Below are positions 45,901 through 56,930 of a stretch of 64,000 nucleotides of DNA, piece by piece. Under the pieces are notes generated by a model that saw only the letters and a list, made by a program, of their open reading frames with translations, had not been told where the DNA came from and searched no databases. The stretch is from Chryseomicrobium sp. FSL W7-1435. GTDB taxonomy: Bacteria; Bacillota; Bacilli; Bacillales_A; Planococcaceae. The stretch lies in assembly GCF_038595005.1 (NCBI RefSeq), contig NZ_CP151997.1:2294001-2358000 (forward strand), written 5' to 3'. A program made the position numbers and the translations under genes. Position 1 is the stretch's first letter, and each line of letters opens with the position of its first letter.

Positions 45901-46947
45901 TTAGAGACTCCCATCCTGATCGCCAGTAAAGGCAACTCCTGCCGTCTGTGTAACAGTTCCAATCACATACGCTGTTTCTCCCGCTTCGTGTAAAGCTTTG
46001 AGTGCTCGCTCTTGATCTTTCTCGTCCACTGCGACAACAAATCCGATTCCCATATTAAATACACCGTAAAGATCACGGTCCTCTAAAGACCCAAGTTCTT
46101 TTAAATGCGAGAAAATTTCTGGAACTGGCCAGTTACCTAGCACAATAGAAACACCAAGAGATTCCGGCAACATGCGTGGCAAGTTTTCAAAGAAACCGCC
46201 TCCAGTTACATGCGCCATACCTTTAATTGAAACAACCTGTTTGAGTGCTGCAATTTGTTTTGCATAAATACGTGTTGGGGCAAGTAGCACATCTGCATAA
46301 GTATCGTCTGAAAATGGTACAGCATCGGAGAGCTTCACATCATGTTGCGAGAAGAGAATATGACGTACTAAAGAATAGCCATTAGAATGAATGCCGCTTG
46401 AAGGTAAGCCGATCAACACTTGACCAGCTGCGATGTTCTCACCCGTAATGACATCCACTTTTTCACAAGCGCCTACTGCAAAACCGGCTAAGTCATATTC
46501 GTCTTCTTCGTAAAGTCCTGGCATCTCAGCCGTTTCGCCACCAATAAGTGCGGCTCCTGCTTCCACACAGCCATCTGCTACACCTTTGACAATCTGCTCG
46601 ATTTTTTCAGGAACAGCTTTGCCGAGTGCTACGTAATCAAGGAAAAACAAAGGCTCTGCTCCTTGTGCGACGATATCATTGACACACATCGCTACACAGT
46701 CAATACCAATCGTATCGTGGCGATCTGCCATGAAGGCAAGTTTTAATTTGGTACCCACACCATCTGTCCCTGAAATCAACACGGGTTGTTTCAAGTTCAG
46801 CGAAGACAAATCAAATTGACCACCAAATCCACCAAATGTTCCTTGAACGCCTAACCGGCTTGTGCGCTCGACGTGACTTTTCATGCGGTTGACAGCTTCA
46901 TACCCTGCCTCTATATTAACTCCCGCCTGTTCATATGCTTTTGACAT
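45901..46947 (-). CDS. purM: Phosphoribosylformylglycinamidine cyclo-ligase (AIR synthetase)
   Basis: 348 residues: [41 protein letters not shown] and [14 protein letters not shown]. Closes FGAM to AIR using ATP. Eleven nt downstream of purF. Confidence 0.98.
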   Translation of the reverse strand: MSKAYEQAGVNIEAGYEAVNRMKSHVERTSRLGVQGTFGGFGGQFDLSSLNLKQPVLISGTDGVGTKLKLAFMADRHDTIGIDCVAMCVNDIVAQGAEPLFFLDYVALGKAVPEKIEQIVKGVADGCVEAGAALIGGETAEMPGLYEEDEYDLAGFAVGACEKVDVITGENIAAGQVLIGLPSSGIHSNGYSLVRHILFSQHDVKLSDAVPFSDDTYADVLLAPTRIYAKQIAALKQVVSIKGMAHVTGGGFFENLPRMLPESLGVSIVLGNWPVPEIFSHLKELGSLEDRDLYGVFNMGIGFVVAVDEKDQERALKALHEAGETAYVIGTVTQTAGVAFTGDQDGSL

Positions 46948-46958
46948 GTAACGGCCTC

Positions 46959-48380
46959 CTAGCGCACCAATTCTTTTTCATGCGGTAATTTTGTATCCGA
47001 GTAGATCGACGTTGGGTATTCGCCCGTAAAGCAAGCGAGACACTGGCCACAATTTTTCGTTTCTGGTGAACGCCCAATTGACTGCAGCAACCCTTCCACT
47101 GATAAGAACGATAAGGAATCTGCTCCTATGATCGCACACATCTCGTCCAGCGTATGATTCGCAGCAATCAGCTCTGAATCTGAACTGATATCAATTCCAT
47201 AGAAACATGGATTTTTCAGAGGGGGAGAACTAATGACGACATGCACTTCACTAGCGCCTGCTTCTTTTAACATGTTCACGATACGGCGAGAGGTCGTTCC
47301 TCGAACGATTGAGTCATCGACCATCACGACTCGTTTGCCTTGGACCACTTGACGCACTGGTGACAGTTTCATTTTCACGCCGCGCTCACGAAGTTCTTGC
47401 GAAGGCTGAATGAAAGTTCTTCCTACGTAGCGATTTTTGATCAGTCCCATTTCATAAGGAATGCCCGATTGCTCCGAGAACCCGATGGCTGCTGAAATAC
47501 TAGAATCTGGTACACCCGTCACGATATCGGCTTCTAGTTGAATTTCTTTTGCTAGCTGAATGCCTAAACGTTTGCGAGCAGAATGAATGTTGATTCCGTC
47601 AATATCGGAATCTGGTCGTGAAAAGTAGATATATTCCATAGAGCAGATAGCTCTTCCGCGTTCTTCAGTATAAAACGACGAGCGAACGCCTTTATCATCA
47701 ATAATTAACATTTCACCTGGCTCGACTGAACGGATGACTTCTGCACCAATCAAATCGAATGCACTGGTTTCTGAAGCGACGACAAAACCGCCATTCAAAC
47801 GACCCAGTGATAAGGGACGCATCCCGTTTGGATCTTGCGCGACCATTAAAAAGTCTTCCGTCAAAATCAAGAAAGCAAAGGCCCCTTTCAAAAGACGAAG
47901 GGCTTGTTTGGCACGTTCTTCAAACGATTGGAGATGACTGCGTTTGATTAAATGAGCCAACACTTCCGTATCAGAGGTTGTTTGAAAAATGCTTCCTTGG
48001 CGTTCAAGGCTACGTTTTAAGTCAGTCGCGTTGACGATGTTTCCGTTGTGGGCAATGGCAAGTGAACCTGTCGTTGAGTTGAATAACAATGGCTGAACAT
48101 TTGCTAGACCTGAACCACCAGCTGTTGCATAACGCACATGGGAGATTGCGGCTTTCCCTTGTAAGGCTTTCAGCTTGGTTTCATCGAATACATCATTGAC
48201 TAGGCCTTCTCCACGAACCGCGCGCAAAAATTCACCGTCTGTTGCAACAATACCGGCGCCTTCTTGGCCGCGGTGCTGAAGTGCGTGAAGCCCGTAATAG
48301 CACATGGGTGCAGGATCAGTATGACCCCACACTCCAAATACGCCACATTCTTCATTTAGTCCTCTGAGTTCAGTAAACAT
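46959..48380 (-). CDS. purF: Amidophosphoribosyltransferase
   Basis: 473 residues: 11-residue propeptide [11 protein letters not shown] then the nucleophile Cys12 (CGVFG), Ntn glutaminase domain with [10 protein letters not shown], and a PRTase domain with [15 protein letters not shown]-terminal cysteines CGQCLACF fit the iron-sulfur-containing Bacillus type. First committed step of purine synthesis. I use the ATG at 48380 (7 nt after AAGGAG); the gene overlaps the end of purL by 25 nt. Confidence 0.98.
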   Translation of the reverse strand: MFTELRGLNEECGVFGVWGHTDPAPMCYYGLHALQHRGQEGAGIVATDGEFLRAVRGEGLVNDVFDETKLKALQGKAAISHVRYATAGGSGLANVQPLLFNSTTGSLAIAHNGNIVNATDLKRSLERQGSIFQTTSDTEVLAHLIKRSHLQSFEERAKQALRLLKGAFAFLILTEDFLMVAQDPNGMRPLSLGRLNGGFVVASETSAFDLIGAEVIRSVEPGEMLIIDDKGVRSSFYTEERGRAICSMEYIYFSRPDSDIDGINIHSARKRLGIQLAKEIQLEADIVTGVPDSSISAAIGFSEQSGIPYEMGLIKNRYVGRTFIQPSQELRERGVKMKLSPVRQVVQGKRVVMVDDSIVRGTTSRRIVNMLKEAGASEVHVVISSPPLKNPCFYGIDISSDSELIAANHTLDEMCAIIGADSLSFLSVEGLLQSIGRSPETKNCGQCLACFTGEYPTSIYSDTKLPHEKELVR

Positions 48381-50584
48381 GGAATAGCTCCTTTCCAGGC
48401 AGCGAATAGCTCTGCTACCGGCAACTGGATCCACTTCTCGCCAGTTGTTGAATGGATGACAAAGTCCGTGTCAGTAGTGATTGTGCCCACAGCGCGAGCT
48501 TCTGGCATAGCGATTTCAAAGTCCGTGACATGTTCTTCTGCGACGGTTATTACAAAGCGAGATTGCGATTCACTAAATAAAGCAGTGACGGCAGAACCAT
48601 CTAGCGTAACTTCTAAACCATACTCTGTACCGAACACGACTTCAGCTAACGCAACCGCCATGCCGCCTTCTGATACATCATGAGCAGAAGCAACAAGACC
48701 TGACTGAATGGCAGTCAATAGCTGCTGTTGACGACGTGCTTCTATATCTAAGTCAATGGCTGGTGCTTTTCCGGAAATCGTTCCGTTCACCATTTTTTGC
48801 AATTCTGAACCACCAAACTCAGTCAATGTCTCTCCAATGACGTAGACCTTATCGCCTGCATGTTTGGCTTGCTGAGTCGTCACATGCGCGAGGTCTTGGA
48901 TAAGACCGACCATACCGATTGTTGGCGTAGGATAAACAGCTGTCCCACTGCGTTCGTTATAGAGAGAAACATTTCCACCAATGACTGGTGCATCTAGCGC
49001 AAGACAAGCGGCAGAAATACCGTCTGCTGACTGATCAAGCTGCCAGAAAATCTCTGGATTCTCCGGATTTCCGAAGTTCAGGCAATCTGTGATTGCAAGA
49101 GGTTTTCCTCCAGAACAGACAATATTACGTGCTGCTTCTGCTACAGCAATTTTGCCTCCTGTGACCGGATCGAGATAAATGTAGCGAGAGTTACAATCTG
49201 TCGTCATTGCAAGCGCTTTGTTTGTGCCACGAACACGGACTACTGCAGCATCTGACCCTGGCGTAACAACGGTCGAAGTTCGTACTTGATAGTCATATTG
49301 ATCATAGACCCATTCTTTAGAAGCAATGGTTGGTTGAGCGACTAACGCCGTCAACGTCTCTTGAACATCTGACACTTGTGGCTCTACGTTCTCAGTTGCT
49401 TGGAATTCTCGGAAGTAGGCTGGCTCTTGTTTTGGTTTGTTATAGACAGGTGCTTCTTCGGCTAATGCATCAGCAGGAACTTCTGCAACGACTTCCCCGT
49501 GATGGATCAGACGCAGCATCTTGTCATCTGTTACTTGGCCAACCGCGACACAATCTAAATCGTATTTCTCAAAAATCTCAACAATTTCTTGTTCGCGTCC
49601 TTTTTTGACAACAAGCAACATGCGTTCTTGTGATTCCGACAGCATCATTTCGTAAGCTGTCATGTGAGTTTCACGTTGTGGCACACGATCCAAATGCATC
49701 TCAATGCCAAATCCAGCTTTAGAAGCCATCTCGGCAGAAGACGATGTCAATCCGGCAGCTCCCATATCTTGTATACCAACTAAAGCATCTGATTTGATCA
49801 CTTCTAAACAAGCTTCCAGTAAAAGCTTTTCCATGAAAGGGTCCCCAACTTGAACAGCAGGACGCTTCTTCTCAGACTCTTCATTTAATTCTTCTGAAGC
49901 AAATGTAGCTCCGTGAATACCATCTCGGCCCGTTTTAGCACCTGCGTAAAGCACTGTATTGCCAACACCTGCTGCAATTCCACGCTGAATATCTTCATGA
50001 TTGATCAGACCAACTGCCATAGCGTTAACAAGTGGATTTCCTTCGTAACAAGGATCAAACTGGATTTCTCCACCCACTGTCGGAATACCGATACAGTTTC
50101 CGTAACCGGCAATACCCGCCACTACTTCTTCGAACAAGTATTTCACGCGAGGTGTCTCAAGCTCCCCGAAACGAAGGGAATTCAACAAAGCGATTGGACG
50201 TGCTCCCATTGAAAACACATCGCGGATAATACCTCCAACACCGGTTGCGGCTCCTTGATAAGGCTCGATAGCAGAAGGGTGATTGTGCGATTCCATTTTG
50301 AATACGACCGCTTGCCCGTCCCCGATATCAACGATTCCTGCGCCTTCTCCTGGCCCTTGTAACACTTGAGGTCCAGTTGTTGGGAATTTGCGCAACACCG
50401 GTTTTGAATTTTTATACGAACAGTGCTCAGACCACATGACAGAGAAAAGGCCAGTTTCCGTGTAGTTCGGCGTACGACCTAAAATAGATGTTGCCAGTTC
50501 AAACTCTTCATCTGACATCCCCATTTGGGCGTAAAGCTTCATTTCTTTTACTTGTTCAGTTGTTGGTTCAAGCATGACTGACAT
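48356..50584 (-). CDS. purL: FGAM synthetase, large subunit
   Basis: 742 residues of the small-PurL type that works with PurQ and Pur[12 protein letters not shown] near residue 50, [36 protein letters not shown], and a second half with [12 protein letters not shown] and [16 protein letters not shown]. Makes FGAM from FGAR. Starts within the last 17 nt of purQ. Confidence 0.98.
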   Translation of the reverse strand: MSVMLEPTTEQVKEMKLYAQMGMSDEEFELATSILGRTPNYTETGLFSVMWSEHCSYKNSKPVLRKFPTTGPQVLQGPGEGAGIVDIGDGQAVVFKMESHNHPSAIEPYQGAATGVGGIIRDVFSMGARPIALLNSLRFGELETPRVKYLFEEVVAGIAGYGNCIGIPTVGGEIQFDPCYEGNPLVNAMAVGLINHEDIQRGIAAGVGNTVLYAGAKTGRDGIHGATFASEELNEESEKKRPAVQVGDPFMEKLLLEACLEVIKSDALVGIQDMGAAGLTSSSAEMASKAGFGIEMHLDRVPQRETHMTAYEMMLSESQERMLLVVKKGREQEIVEIFEKYDLDCVAVGQVTDDKMLRLIHHGEVVAEVPADALAEEAPVYNKPKQEPAYFREFQATENVEPQVSDVQETLTALVAQPTIASKEWVYDQYDYQVRTSTVVTPGSDAAVVRVRGTNKALAMTTDCNSRYIYLDPVTGGKIAVAEAARNIVCSGGKPLAITDCLNFGNPENPEIFWQLDQSADGISAACLALDAPVIGGNVSLYNERSGTAVYPTPTIGMVGLIQDLAHVTTQQAKHAGDKVYVIGETLTEFGGSELQKMVNGTISGKAPAIDLDIEARRQQQLLTAIQSGLVASAHDVSEGGMAVALAEVVFGTEYGLEVTLDGSAVTALFSESQSRFVITVAEEHVTDFEIAMPEARAVGTITTDTDFVIHSTTGEKWIQLPVAELFAAWKGAIPCLLNSED

Positions 50585-51254
50585 GGGATTCCCTCCACTG
50601 TTTCAGAATTGACCGGAATAATGGTAGACCATCTGTGCCGCCCATGATATCGTGCACGGCACGTTCTGGGTGAGGCATCATACCAAGCACATTGCCTTGT
50701 TCATTGATAATGCCTGCGATGTTCGAAATGGACCCGTTTGGACCATCTCCTGTATAGCGAAAGACGATTTGATTGTTAGCAGCCAGTTGCTGCGCTGTCT
50801 CTTCATCACAGAAATAATTGCCTTCCCCGTGTGCGATGGGGATTTGAATCTTCTGCCCTTGCGTATAGTCAGCCGTAAATAGCGTGTCGTTGTTAACGAC
50901 TTCTAACTCTACTGTACGGCAAATGAATTTTAAGTTTTTGTTGCGAAGAAGTGCGCCTGGCAGTAACCGTGCTTCTGTTAATACTTGAAAGCCATTGCAA
51001 ACGCCTAATACGGGTTTACCGGCTGCTGCTGCTTTTTTCACTTCGATCATGATGTTTGAAAACTGGGCAATCGCCCCACAGCGTAGATAATCGCCATAAG
51101 AGAAGCCACCTGGCAATAAAATTGCGTCATAGCCACTGAGATCCGCTTTGTCATGCCAAACGTACTCAACCTCTTGGCCGAGTTCATCTTGAATCGCATG
51201 ATACATATCGATATCACAGTTGGAACCAGGAAACTGGATCACAGCAAATTTCAT
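50568..51254 (-). CDS. purQ: FGAM synthetase, glutaminase subunit
   Basis: 228 residues, class I glutamine amidotransferase: [22 protein letters not shown], catalytic Cys in VLGVCNGFQ, and late HGEGNY and MMPHPERA. Supplies ammonia to PurL. Overlaps purS by 4 nt. Confidence 0.98.
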   Translation of the reverse strand: MKFAVIQFPGSNCDIDMYHAIQDELGQEVEYVWHDKADLSGYDAILLPGGFSYGDYLRCGAIAQFSNIMIEVKKAAAAGKPVLGVCNGFQVLTEARLLPGALLRNKNLKFICRTVELEVVNNDTLFTADYTQGQKIQIPIAHGEGNYFCDEETAQQLAANNQIVFRYTGDGPNGSISNIAGIINEQGNVLGMMPHPERAVHDIMGGTDGLPLFRSILKQWRESHVSHA

Positions 51255-51505
51255 TGCGAGATCGCCTCCTCAATTTCATAGCGGTAATCCTCAATAACCG
51301 TGTTAGTCAATAGACGTTCACACATTTCCTTGATCACCGTATCCAAGTCACGTGTGCCTTCTTCAATCTGAAGTTCTAAGAACTTTCCGATACGAACATC
51401 TTGTACTTCTTTGTAATCCATTGCGTGAAGCGCACCTTTTACAGCCGAACCTTGTGGATCTAAAACACTTTCACGTAACGTGACATAGACATTGACTTTT
51501 TTCAT
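51251..51505 (-). CDS. purS: FGAM synthetase subunit PurS
   Basis: 84 residues: [20 protein letters not shown] and a C-terminal helix-strand ending [19 protein letters not shown]. Scaffold that brings PurQ and PurL together. Overlaps purC by 4 nt. Confidence 0.98.
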   Translation of the reverse strand: MKKVNVYVTLRESVLDPQGSAVKGALHAMDYKEVQDVRIGKFLELQIEEGTRDLDTVIKEMCERLLTNTVIEDYRYEIEEAISQ

Positions 51506-52218
51506 TGAGAATTGCCTCCTAATCGAGAAAGAATTATGGCATAGCCATCTGTGAGATTACCTAAGTTTTGTCTAAAAACATCTTTATCTAATTTTTGTTT
51601 AGTTTCTGTATCCCATAACCGGCAAGTGTCCGGCGAGATTTCATCTGCAAGTAAAATGTCCCCTGAAGCGGTGCGACCAAATTCTACTTTAAAATCTACC
51701 AATGTTACTCCAATGGTTTGGAAGATTTCTTGGAGTGCCTGGTTGATTTTTCGTGCAAGGTGTTCTAGTTTCAATTTTTCATCTTCCGATACAAGTTCCA
51801 GCAAGGCTATATGGGCATCTGTTAAAAGAGGATCGCCTAATGCATCATCTTTATAGTAAAACTCTACTAACGGCTGTTTGAGAACGTGCCCCTCATCAAA
51901 TCCTAGACGCTTGGCAAGACTACCCGCAGCAATGTTGCGCACAACTACTTCTAACGGAATGATGTCTACTTTTTTAACAAGTTGCTCTGTTTCAGAGAGT
52001 TGTTCAATAAAGTGAGACGGGATTCCTTTTGTATGAAGCTGTTCAAAAAGAACGGCAGTGATTTGATTGTTTAAACGTGCCTTGCCGTCAATTTCTTCTT
52101 TCTTCTCCCCGTTGAATGCAGTTGCGCTGTTTTTATAGTGCACATAAAGAACTTCTGGATCTTCTGTCAAAAATAATTGTTTTGCTTTACCTTCATAAAC
52201 TAGAGCACCCTTTTGCAC
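51502..52218 (-). CDS. purC: SAICAR synthetase
   Basis: 238 residues: YEGKAKQLF at the N-terminus, NSATAFNGEKKEEIDGKA, PLEVVVRNIAAGSLAKRLG and LVDFKVEFGR then LADEISPDTCRLWD. Joins aspartate to CAIR. Eleven nt downstream of purB. Confidence 0.98.
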   Translation of the reverse strand: MQKGALVYEGKAKQLFLTEDPEVLYVHYKNSATAFNGEKKEEIDGKARLNNQITAVLFEQLHTKGIPSHFIEQLSETEQLVKKVDIIPLEVVVRNIAAGSLAKRLGFDEGHVLKQPLVEFYYKDDALGDPLLTDAHIALLELVSEDEKLKLEHLARKINQALQEIFQTIGVTLVDFKVEFGRTASGDILLADEISPDTCRLWDTETKQKLDKDVFRQNLGNLTDGYAIILSRLGGNSQ

Positions 52219-52229
52219 GAAAAAACCTC

Positions 52230-53528
52230 CTAGTTGGTTAAGCCGACACGTTCAAAGATCGCATCTACTTGTTGAATGTGATAGTTGTAATCGAAACAGT
52301 CTTCAATTTCTGCAGCCGATAACTTTTCTGCAATGGTTGGGTTGGCTTCCACAAGCGGCTTAAAGTGTGACTGTGTCTCCCACGCCTCCATAGCGAGTGG
52401 TTGGACCGTATCATACGCAGCTTCGCGTGACATTCCTTTGTCGATCAAAGCAAGCAACACACGCTGTGAGTAAATTAACCCTAATGTTGAATCCATGTTG
52501 CGTTTCATGTTTTCTGGGAACACGGTCAAGTTTTTCACGATGTTACCAAAACGGTTCAACATGTAGTTTAATGTGATCGTAGCATCTGGTAAGATCACAC
52601 GTTCAGCTGATGAGTGTGAAATATCGCGTTCATGCCAAAGTGCAACGTTTTCCATTGCCGTCACCATATGACCTCGAAGCAGTCTTGCAAGACCTGTCAT
52701 GTTTTCAGACCCAATTGGATTGCGTTTATGCGGCATTGCAGACGATCCTTTTTGACCTTTTGCGAAAAACTCTTCTACTTCACGCGTCTCTGATTTTTGC
52801 AAACCACGAATCTCTGTTGCAAACTTTTCAATTGAAGCGCCAATCAAAGCAAGTGTGCTGATGTACTGAGCATGACGATCGCGTTGTAGCGTCTGCGTAG
52901 AGATTGGTGCTGCTGCTAAACCAAGGTTGTCACAAACATATTTTTCAACGAATGGATCGATATTTGCATACGTTCCCACAGCGCCAGAAAGTTTACCTGT
53001 CTCGATAACTTTTGCGGCTGCTTCGAAGCGCTCCAGATTACGTTTCATTTCTTCACGCCATAACGCAAGCTTAAGGCCGAACGTCGTTGGTTCTGCATGA
53101 ACACCATGCGTACGTCCCATCATCACTGTATTTTTGTGTTCTTTTGCTTTAACCGCTAAAATTTCAATGAAGTTTTCGATATCACGACGCAACAGGACGT
53201 TCGCTTGTTTAATTAGGTACGAAAGGGCTGTGTCAACAACATCCGTAGACGTCAAACCGTAATGCACCCATTTCTTTTCATCCCCTAAGGTTTCTGACAC
53301 TGCACGCGTGAAAGCTACTACATCATGACGTGTCTCTTCTTCAATCTCCAAAATACGGTCTACTGAAAATGTCGCATTCTCGCGAAGTACTTTCACATCT
53401 TCTTTTGGAATATCGCCAAGTTCTGCCCAAGCTTCGCACGCCAAGATTTCTACTTCAAGCCAAGCTTCATATTTATTTTGTTCTGTCCAAATCGCACCCA
53501 TTTCAGGTCGTGTGTAGCGTTCAATCAT
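52230..53528 (-). CDS. purB: Adenylosuccinate lyase
   Basis: 432 residues of the fumarase/aspartase superfamily with signature [16 protein letters not shown] (Ser loop) and TSTDVVDTA and [14 protein letters not shown]. Works twice: SAICAR to AICAR and adenylosuccinate to AMP. Thirteen nt downstream of purK. Confidence 0.98.
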   Translation of the reverse strand: MIERYTRPEMGAIWTEQNKYEAWLEVEILACEAWAELGDIPKEDVKVLRENATFSVDRILEIEEETRHDVVAFTRAVSETLGDEKKWVHYGLTSTDVVDTALSYLIKQANVLLRRDIENFIEILAVKAKEHKNTVMMGRTHGVHAEPTTFGLKLALWREEMKRNLERFEAAAKVIETGKLSGAVGTYANIDPFVEKYVCDNLGLAAAPISTQTLQRDRHAQYISTLALIGASIEKFATEIRGLQKSETREVEEFFAKGQKGSSAMPHKRNPIGSENMTGLARLLRGHMVTAMENVALWHERDISHSSAERVILPDATITLNYMLNRFGNIVKNLTVFPENMKRNMDSTLGLIYSQRVLLALIDKGMSREAAYDTVQPLAMEAWETQSHFKPLVEANPTIAEKLSAAEIEDCFDYNYHIQQVDAIFERVGLTN

Positions 53529-53541
53529 TTGTAAATTCCTC

Positions 53542-54660
53542 CTAGGACCAAATCGCGGTCTCTTCTAATTCGAATAAGGTACGGTCTATATCATCAGTCA
53601 TAATCGTGATATGGCCCATCTTTCGATCGTGTTTTGCTTCCGTTTTCCCGTAAAGATGTACTGACCAATCGGGATGTTTCGTTAATTGGTTGGCTGCTGG
53701 TGCAACATGTTGTCCTAATAAGTTCACCATTATAGAAGATTCCCATAGTCTCGGCTTGCGCAATGGCCATCCGCAAATAGCACGGATATGCTGTTGAAAC
53801 TGAGAGACATTACACGCTTCAATTGAGTAGTGACCCGAGTTATGTGGGCGAGGCGCCAATTCATTAATCACCAATTCGTCTCCCACTACAAACATTTCTA
53901 CAGCCAGTGTGCCCACTAAGTTTAGATGGTCTGCAATGGCTTTTGCTGCTTGCTCTGCTTTCTTTTCAATGCCATGCGTGACTCGAGCTGGAACGATGCT
54001 TTGATGCAAAATGTGATTGACATGAATATTTTCAGCGAGTGGCAGGATATAACACTCACCTGCTGCGTTTCGGTGAATGATCGTAGAGATTTCCTTTGAA
54101 AATGGAATGACTTGTTCAAGAACACATGGTGCCTTTTCAATCAATGCTGCCGCTTCCTTTAAATCATTTGCCGACTCGATTTTTAGTTGCCCTTTTCCGT
54201 CGTACCCGCCACGAGCTGTTTTTAAGATGGCTGGATAACCAATCTTATTGACTTGTTCAGCTAAGTTTTCACTGGACTCAATAATGACAAATGGTGCAAC
54301 CGGTACTCCCGCCTGTTGCAATTCCATTTTCTCAAGTCTACGGTCTTGTGTGATGCGAATCAGCTCAGCTCCTTGTGGGACATAAGCATATTCCATCACT
54401 TTTCTAAGACCTTGATAATCAATATTTTCAAATTCATAAGTAATGACATCACTAACTTCCGCTAGTTCAGCAAGTGCTTGTTGGTCATCGTAAGAAGCGA
54501 CAATTCGTACATCCGCTACTTGTCCACATGGAGAATCCATTGCTGGGTCGAGCACCGCAATCCGAAATCCTGCTTCTTTTGCAGCGATTGCCATCATACG
54601 GCCCAATTGACCGCCACCGATGATGCCGATAGTTTGCCCTGGGTAAATCACCTTCGTCAT
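53542..54660 (-). CDS. purK: N5-carboxyaminoimidazole ribonucleotide synthase
   Basis: 372 residues, ATP-grasp: [39 protein letters not shown] and [17 protein letters not shown]. Makes N5-CAIR from AIR, bicarbonate and ATP. Overlaps purE by 4 nt. Confidence 0.98.
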   Translation of the reverse strand: MTKVIYPGQTIGIIGGGQLGRMMAIAAKEAGFRIAVLDPAMDSPCGQVADVRIVASYDDQQALAELAEVSDVITYEFENIDYQGLRKVMEYAYVPQGAELIRITQDRRLEKMELQQAGVPVAPFVIIESSENLAEQVNKIGYPAILKTARGGYDGKGQLKIESANDLKEAAALIEKAPCVLEQVIPFSKEISTIIHRNAAGECYILPLAENIHVNHILHQSIVPARVTHGIEKKAEQAAKAIADHLNLVGTLAVEMFVVGDELVINELAPRPHNSGHYSIEACNVSQFQQHIRAICGWPLRKPRLWESSIMVNLLGQHVAPAANQLTKHPDWSVHLYGKTEAKHDRKMGHITIMTDDIDRTLFELEETAIWS

Positions 54661-55145
54661 AGCAAGTCACCTGAGCTTTCTTCAACAGCTTGTCGCGTTG
54701 CTTCTCGTCTTGCTTCCAACTTTTCTGCTACAGCTTGATCTGTCATGCCAAGCATTTGTGCAGCAAGTAAGCCAGCGTTGGTAGCACCGGCTTTGCCGAT
54801 TGCTACAGTAGCTACTGGCACACCACCAGGCATTTGAACGATTGATAGTAAGGAATCAAGACCATTCAACGCTTTGGACTGAACAGGTACTCCAATAACC
54901 GGAAGGGTCGTTTTAGCTGCTACCATCCCTGGTAAGTGTGCAGCCCCTCCTGCTCCAGCGATGATTACTTGAATTCCGCGACCACGAGCATTTTGTGCAT
55001 ATTCGAACATTTTATCTGGAGTGCGGTGAGCAGAAACGACTTGTTTCTCATACGCTATATTCAGCTCTTCTAAGACTTCACATGCATGCCGCATGGTTTC
55101 CCAATCACTTGTACTGCCCATGATAACGCCAACTAGTGTTGTCAT
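54657..55145 (-). CDS. purE: N5-CAIR mutase
   Basis: 162 residues: [24 protein letters not shown] and [16 protein letters not shown]. Converts N5-CAIR to CAIR. I begin at the ATG at 55145, 9 nt after AAGGCGG; a longer frame adds seven residues without a ribosome site. First structural gene of the 12-gene operon, behind the riboswitch. Confidence 0.97.
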   Translation of the reverse strand: MTTLVGVIMGSTSDWETMRHACEVLEELNIAYEKQVVSAHRTPDKMFEYAQNARGRGIQVIIAGAGGAAHLPGMVAAKTTLPVIGVPVQSKALNGLDSLLSIVQMPGGVPVATVAIGKAGATNAGLLAAQMLGMTDQAVAEKLEARREATRQAVEESSGDLL

Positions 55146-55180
55146 ATTAACTAACCGCCTTTTCATACGTCATTGTGATA

Positions 55181-55241
55181 AAAACAAAAATTCCCCAAAT
55201 AATCTGCTTCGGACATACGCACGAAAGCAGACTATTTGAGG
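55181..55241 (-). terminator. Riboswitch-controlled terminator before purE
   Basis: CCTCAAATAGTCTGCTT pairs with AAGCAGATTATTTGGGG, then AATTTTTGTTTTT on the minus strand. It lies downstream of the aptamer and would be favoured when purine is bound. Confidence 0.92.
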
Positions 55242-55312
55242 AATCCATGAGGAGCTACGCATTTACCCATTCGTAAACACACCTTTCCTGCCGAAACATC
55301 AAAAGTCGCTTT

Positions 55313-55382
55313 CCCGCATAGTCCTGTCATTTACGGTGACATGGTAGAGACACTTAAGCCAATTCTTAAGCATATATGTGGG
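55313..55382 (-). promoter_or_regulatory. Purine riboswitch aptamer, guanine class
   Basis: On the minus strand the three-way junction core reads GTCTCTACC...CCGTAAA...GGACTATG, with P1 formed by CCCACATA (from 55382) and TATGCGGG (to 55313). The pyrimidine that pairs with the ligand is C in GACTATG, which specifies guanine or hypoxanthine rather than adenine. Together with the terminator downstream it should switch the pur operon off when guanine is ample. Confidence 0.95.
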
Positions 55383-55404
55383 AACTATTCATCAATCTAT
55401 CGCT

Positions 55405-55433
55405 AGTTTAGCAGGCTATTTGGCGAACGTCAA
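55405..55433 (-). promoter_or_regulatory. SigA-type promoter of the pur operon
   Basis: TTGACG (55433-55428), 17 nt, TAAACT (55410-55405) on the minus strand, placing the start about 15-20 nt before the aptamer. Confidence 0.82.
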
Positions 55434-55437
55434 GCCA

Positions 55438-55450
55438 ATAACCGAACATT
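55438..55450 (+). promoter_or_regulatory. PurBox (PurR operator)
   Basis: ATAACCGAACATT fits the AWWWCCGAACWWT PurBox consensus at every position and lies just upstream of the -35. A second CGAAC core (55424-55428) overlaps the -35, but its flanks do not fit. PRPP-responsive repression by a Bacillus-type PurR is inferred. Confidence 0.82.
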
Positions 55451-55466
55451 AAATTTTTCTGACAAT

Positions 55467-55655
55467 TCATCGTTCGTCTTTTGCTTCAATGACACAAAAC
55501 TCGATTTGTTGTCGCACAGGGACGGGCTCTCCCTTTACTTCTTCAAATACAGGCACTTCTCGCCTACCGACGATCTGATAGCCTTGTTGCTGCAATCGAT
55601 CATAAGCAGCTGCCACGGTTTCTTGCTCATTTACGGCTACCCACTGTTTTTTCAT
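55467..55655 (-). CDS. yebG: NETI-motif protein YebG
   Basis: 62 residues: WVAVNEQETVAAAYDRLQQQ resembles the NETI-motif region, followed by QIVGRREVPVFEEV and a basic-acidic tail. B. subtilis yebG, a NETI-motif protein of unknown function, also lies directly upstream of purE. A GAGGTGG ribosome site precedes the ATG, and TATACT at 55681-55676 on the minus strand may be its -10. Confidence 0.82.
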   Translation of the reverse strand: MKKQWVAVNEQETVAAAYDRLQQQGYQIVGRREVPVFEEVKGEPVPVRQQIEFCVIEAKDER

Positions 55656-55676
55656 ACTACCACCTCACTTGTCGAG

Positions 55677-55885
55677 TATACCAAAATTGCTTGAACGGTG
55701 CGTTGACTAAACGAACTCAAGATTAGTTTCCATAAAATGACTTCGGGTCTAGAAACAAGAGTACTTGCACTAGAAATGAAGTTACTTGTCTTACAAATCT
55801 TCGCTAATGACCTAGAAATCGAGTTACTTGCTCCAGAACGCTCGCTCAGCCAAAACGAACAGCGTCCTCCCCTTCTATACCAAAA
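55677..55885. repeat. 21-bp tandem array B, bounded by 10-bp direct repeats
   Basis: Five units of exactly 21 bp (55739-55759 through 55823-55843), most containing CTAGAAA and ACTTG on the plus strand. On the minus strand they lead into ATTTTATGGAAACTAATC (55738-55721). TATACCAAAA flanks the block at 55677-55686 and 55876-55885, the latter fused to the terminator of the transporter operon. Confidence 0.85.
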
Positions 55886-55910
55886 AAGCCCCACCCAGAG
55901 GGCGAGGCTT
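55882..55910 (-). terminator. Terminator of the peptide-transporter operon
   Basis: AAGCCTCGCCC-TCTG-GGTGGGGCTT followed by TTTTGG on the minus strand, directly behind the last gene of the operon. Confidence 0.85.
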
Positions 55911-55916
55911 TGAAAC

Positions 55917-56930
55917 TTAGTAATTTGGTTGCATAGCGCCAGCAGTAATTTCTTCCATGTAATGACACGCCGCTTCATGACCCTCTTTCATCAACTCAGA
56001 AGTGCGTAGCTTTGGCTCTTCTGAACGACACTTGTCAGTTGCAAACGGGCAACGCGTATGGAACCGGCAGCCGGTTGGTGGATCGATTGGAGATGGCACA
56101 TCACCTTTTAATACAATGCGTTCTTTCTTCTTATCTGGGTCTGGAACCGGGATAGCTGAAAGCAATGCTTTTGTATACGGGTGTTGTGGGTTTTCAAACA
56201 AGCTGTTCTTGTCCGCAATTTCTACAATTTTCCCCAGATACATAACGATAATTCGGTCTGAGATGTGACGAACTACACCTAAATCATGAGAAATGAACAG
56301 ATACGTCAAGTTGAATTCTTCTTGAAGATCTTCAAGTAAGTTAAGTACTTGTGCTTGAATGGATACATCAAGAGCGGAAACAGCTTCATCACAAATGATC
56401 AGTTTTGGATTAACAGAAAGCGCACGGGCGATGCCAATTCGCTGTCGTTGTCCACCGGAAAACTCATGTGGGAAACGATCGGCTTGATAAGGAAGCAATC
56501 CTACTGTTTCGAGAAGTTCTTCAATACGTGCACGACGTTGATTAGCCGGAAGAACATTTTGAATCTCCATTGCCTCATTTAATACAGACGCTACAGTCTG
56601 ACGAGGATTAATTGATGCATAAGGATCTTGGAAAATGATCTGCAAATCTTTACGGTAGTCACGCATTTGACGCTTGCTGATGTCAGCTAAGTTAACTCCC
56701 TGGAACTCTACTTTACCTTCTGTAGGTTCTTCGAGTCTTAAGATCGAACGGCCAGTTGTCGACTTCCCACAACCTGACTCTCCTACAATACTAACCGTTT
56801 CACCTTCATAAATCGTAAAGCTAATATCATCGACTGCTTTAACATGATTGACAGTACGGCCTAAAAATCCGCCTTTAATTGGAAAGTATTGTTTCAATCC
56901 TTCAACCTTTAGCAATTCTTGTTTCGCCAT
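55917..56930 (-). CDS. Oligopeptide/dipeptide ABC transporter ATPase (OppF/DppF type)
   Basis: 337 residues: Walker [11 protein letters not shown]-loop [13 protein letters not shown], signature [15 protein letters not shown] and Walker [13 protein letters not shown], with the C-terminal oligopeptide-transporter extension ([17 protein letters not shown]). One of two ATPases energising peptide uptake. Overlaps the upstream ATPase gene by 29 nt. Confidence 0.95.
   Translation of the reverse strand: MAKQELLKVEGLKQYFPIKGGFLGRTVNHVKAVDDISFTIYEGETVSIVGESGCGKSTTGRSILRLEEPTEGKVEFQGVNLADISKRQMRDYRKDLQIIFQDPYASINPRQTVASVLNEAMEIQNVLPANQRRARIEELLETVGLLPYQADRFPHEFSGGQRQRIGIARALSVNPKLIICDEAVSALDVSIQAQVLNLLEDLQEEFNLTYLFISHDLGVVRHISDRIIVMYLGKIVEIADKNSLFENPQHPYTKALLSAIPVPDPDKKKERIVLKGDVPSPIDPPTGCRFHTRCPFATDKCRSEEPKLRTSELMKEGHEAACHYMEEITAGAMQPNY

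Noticed and set aside
55419-55431. Second PurBox (ATTTGGCGAACGT)
   Set aside because: Only the CGAAC core fits; flanking positions depart from the consensus.
55652-55978. Open frame on the minus strand across array B
   Set aside because: It overlaps a terminator and repeat DNA and has no ribosome site or family resemblance.
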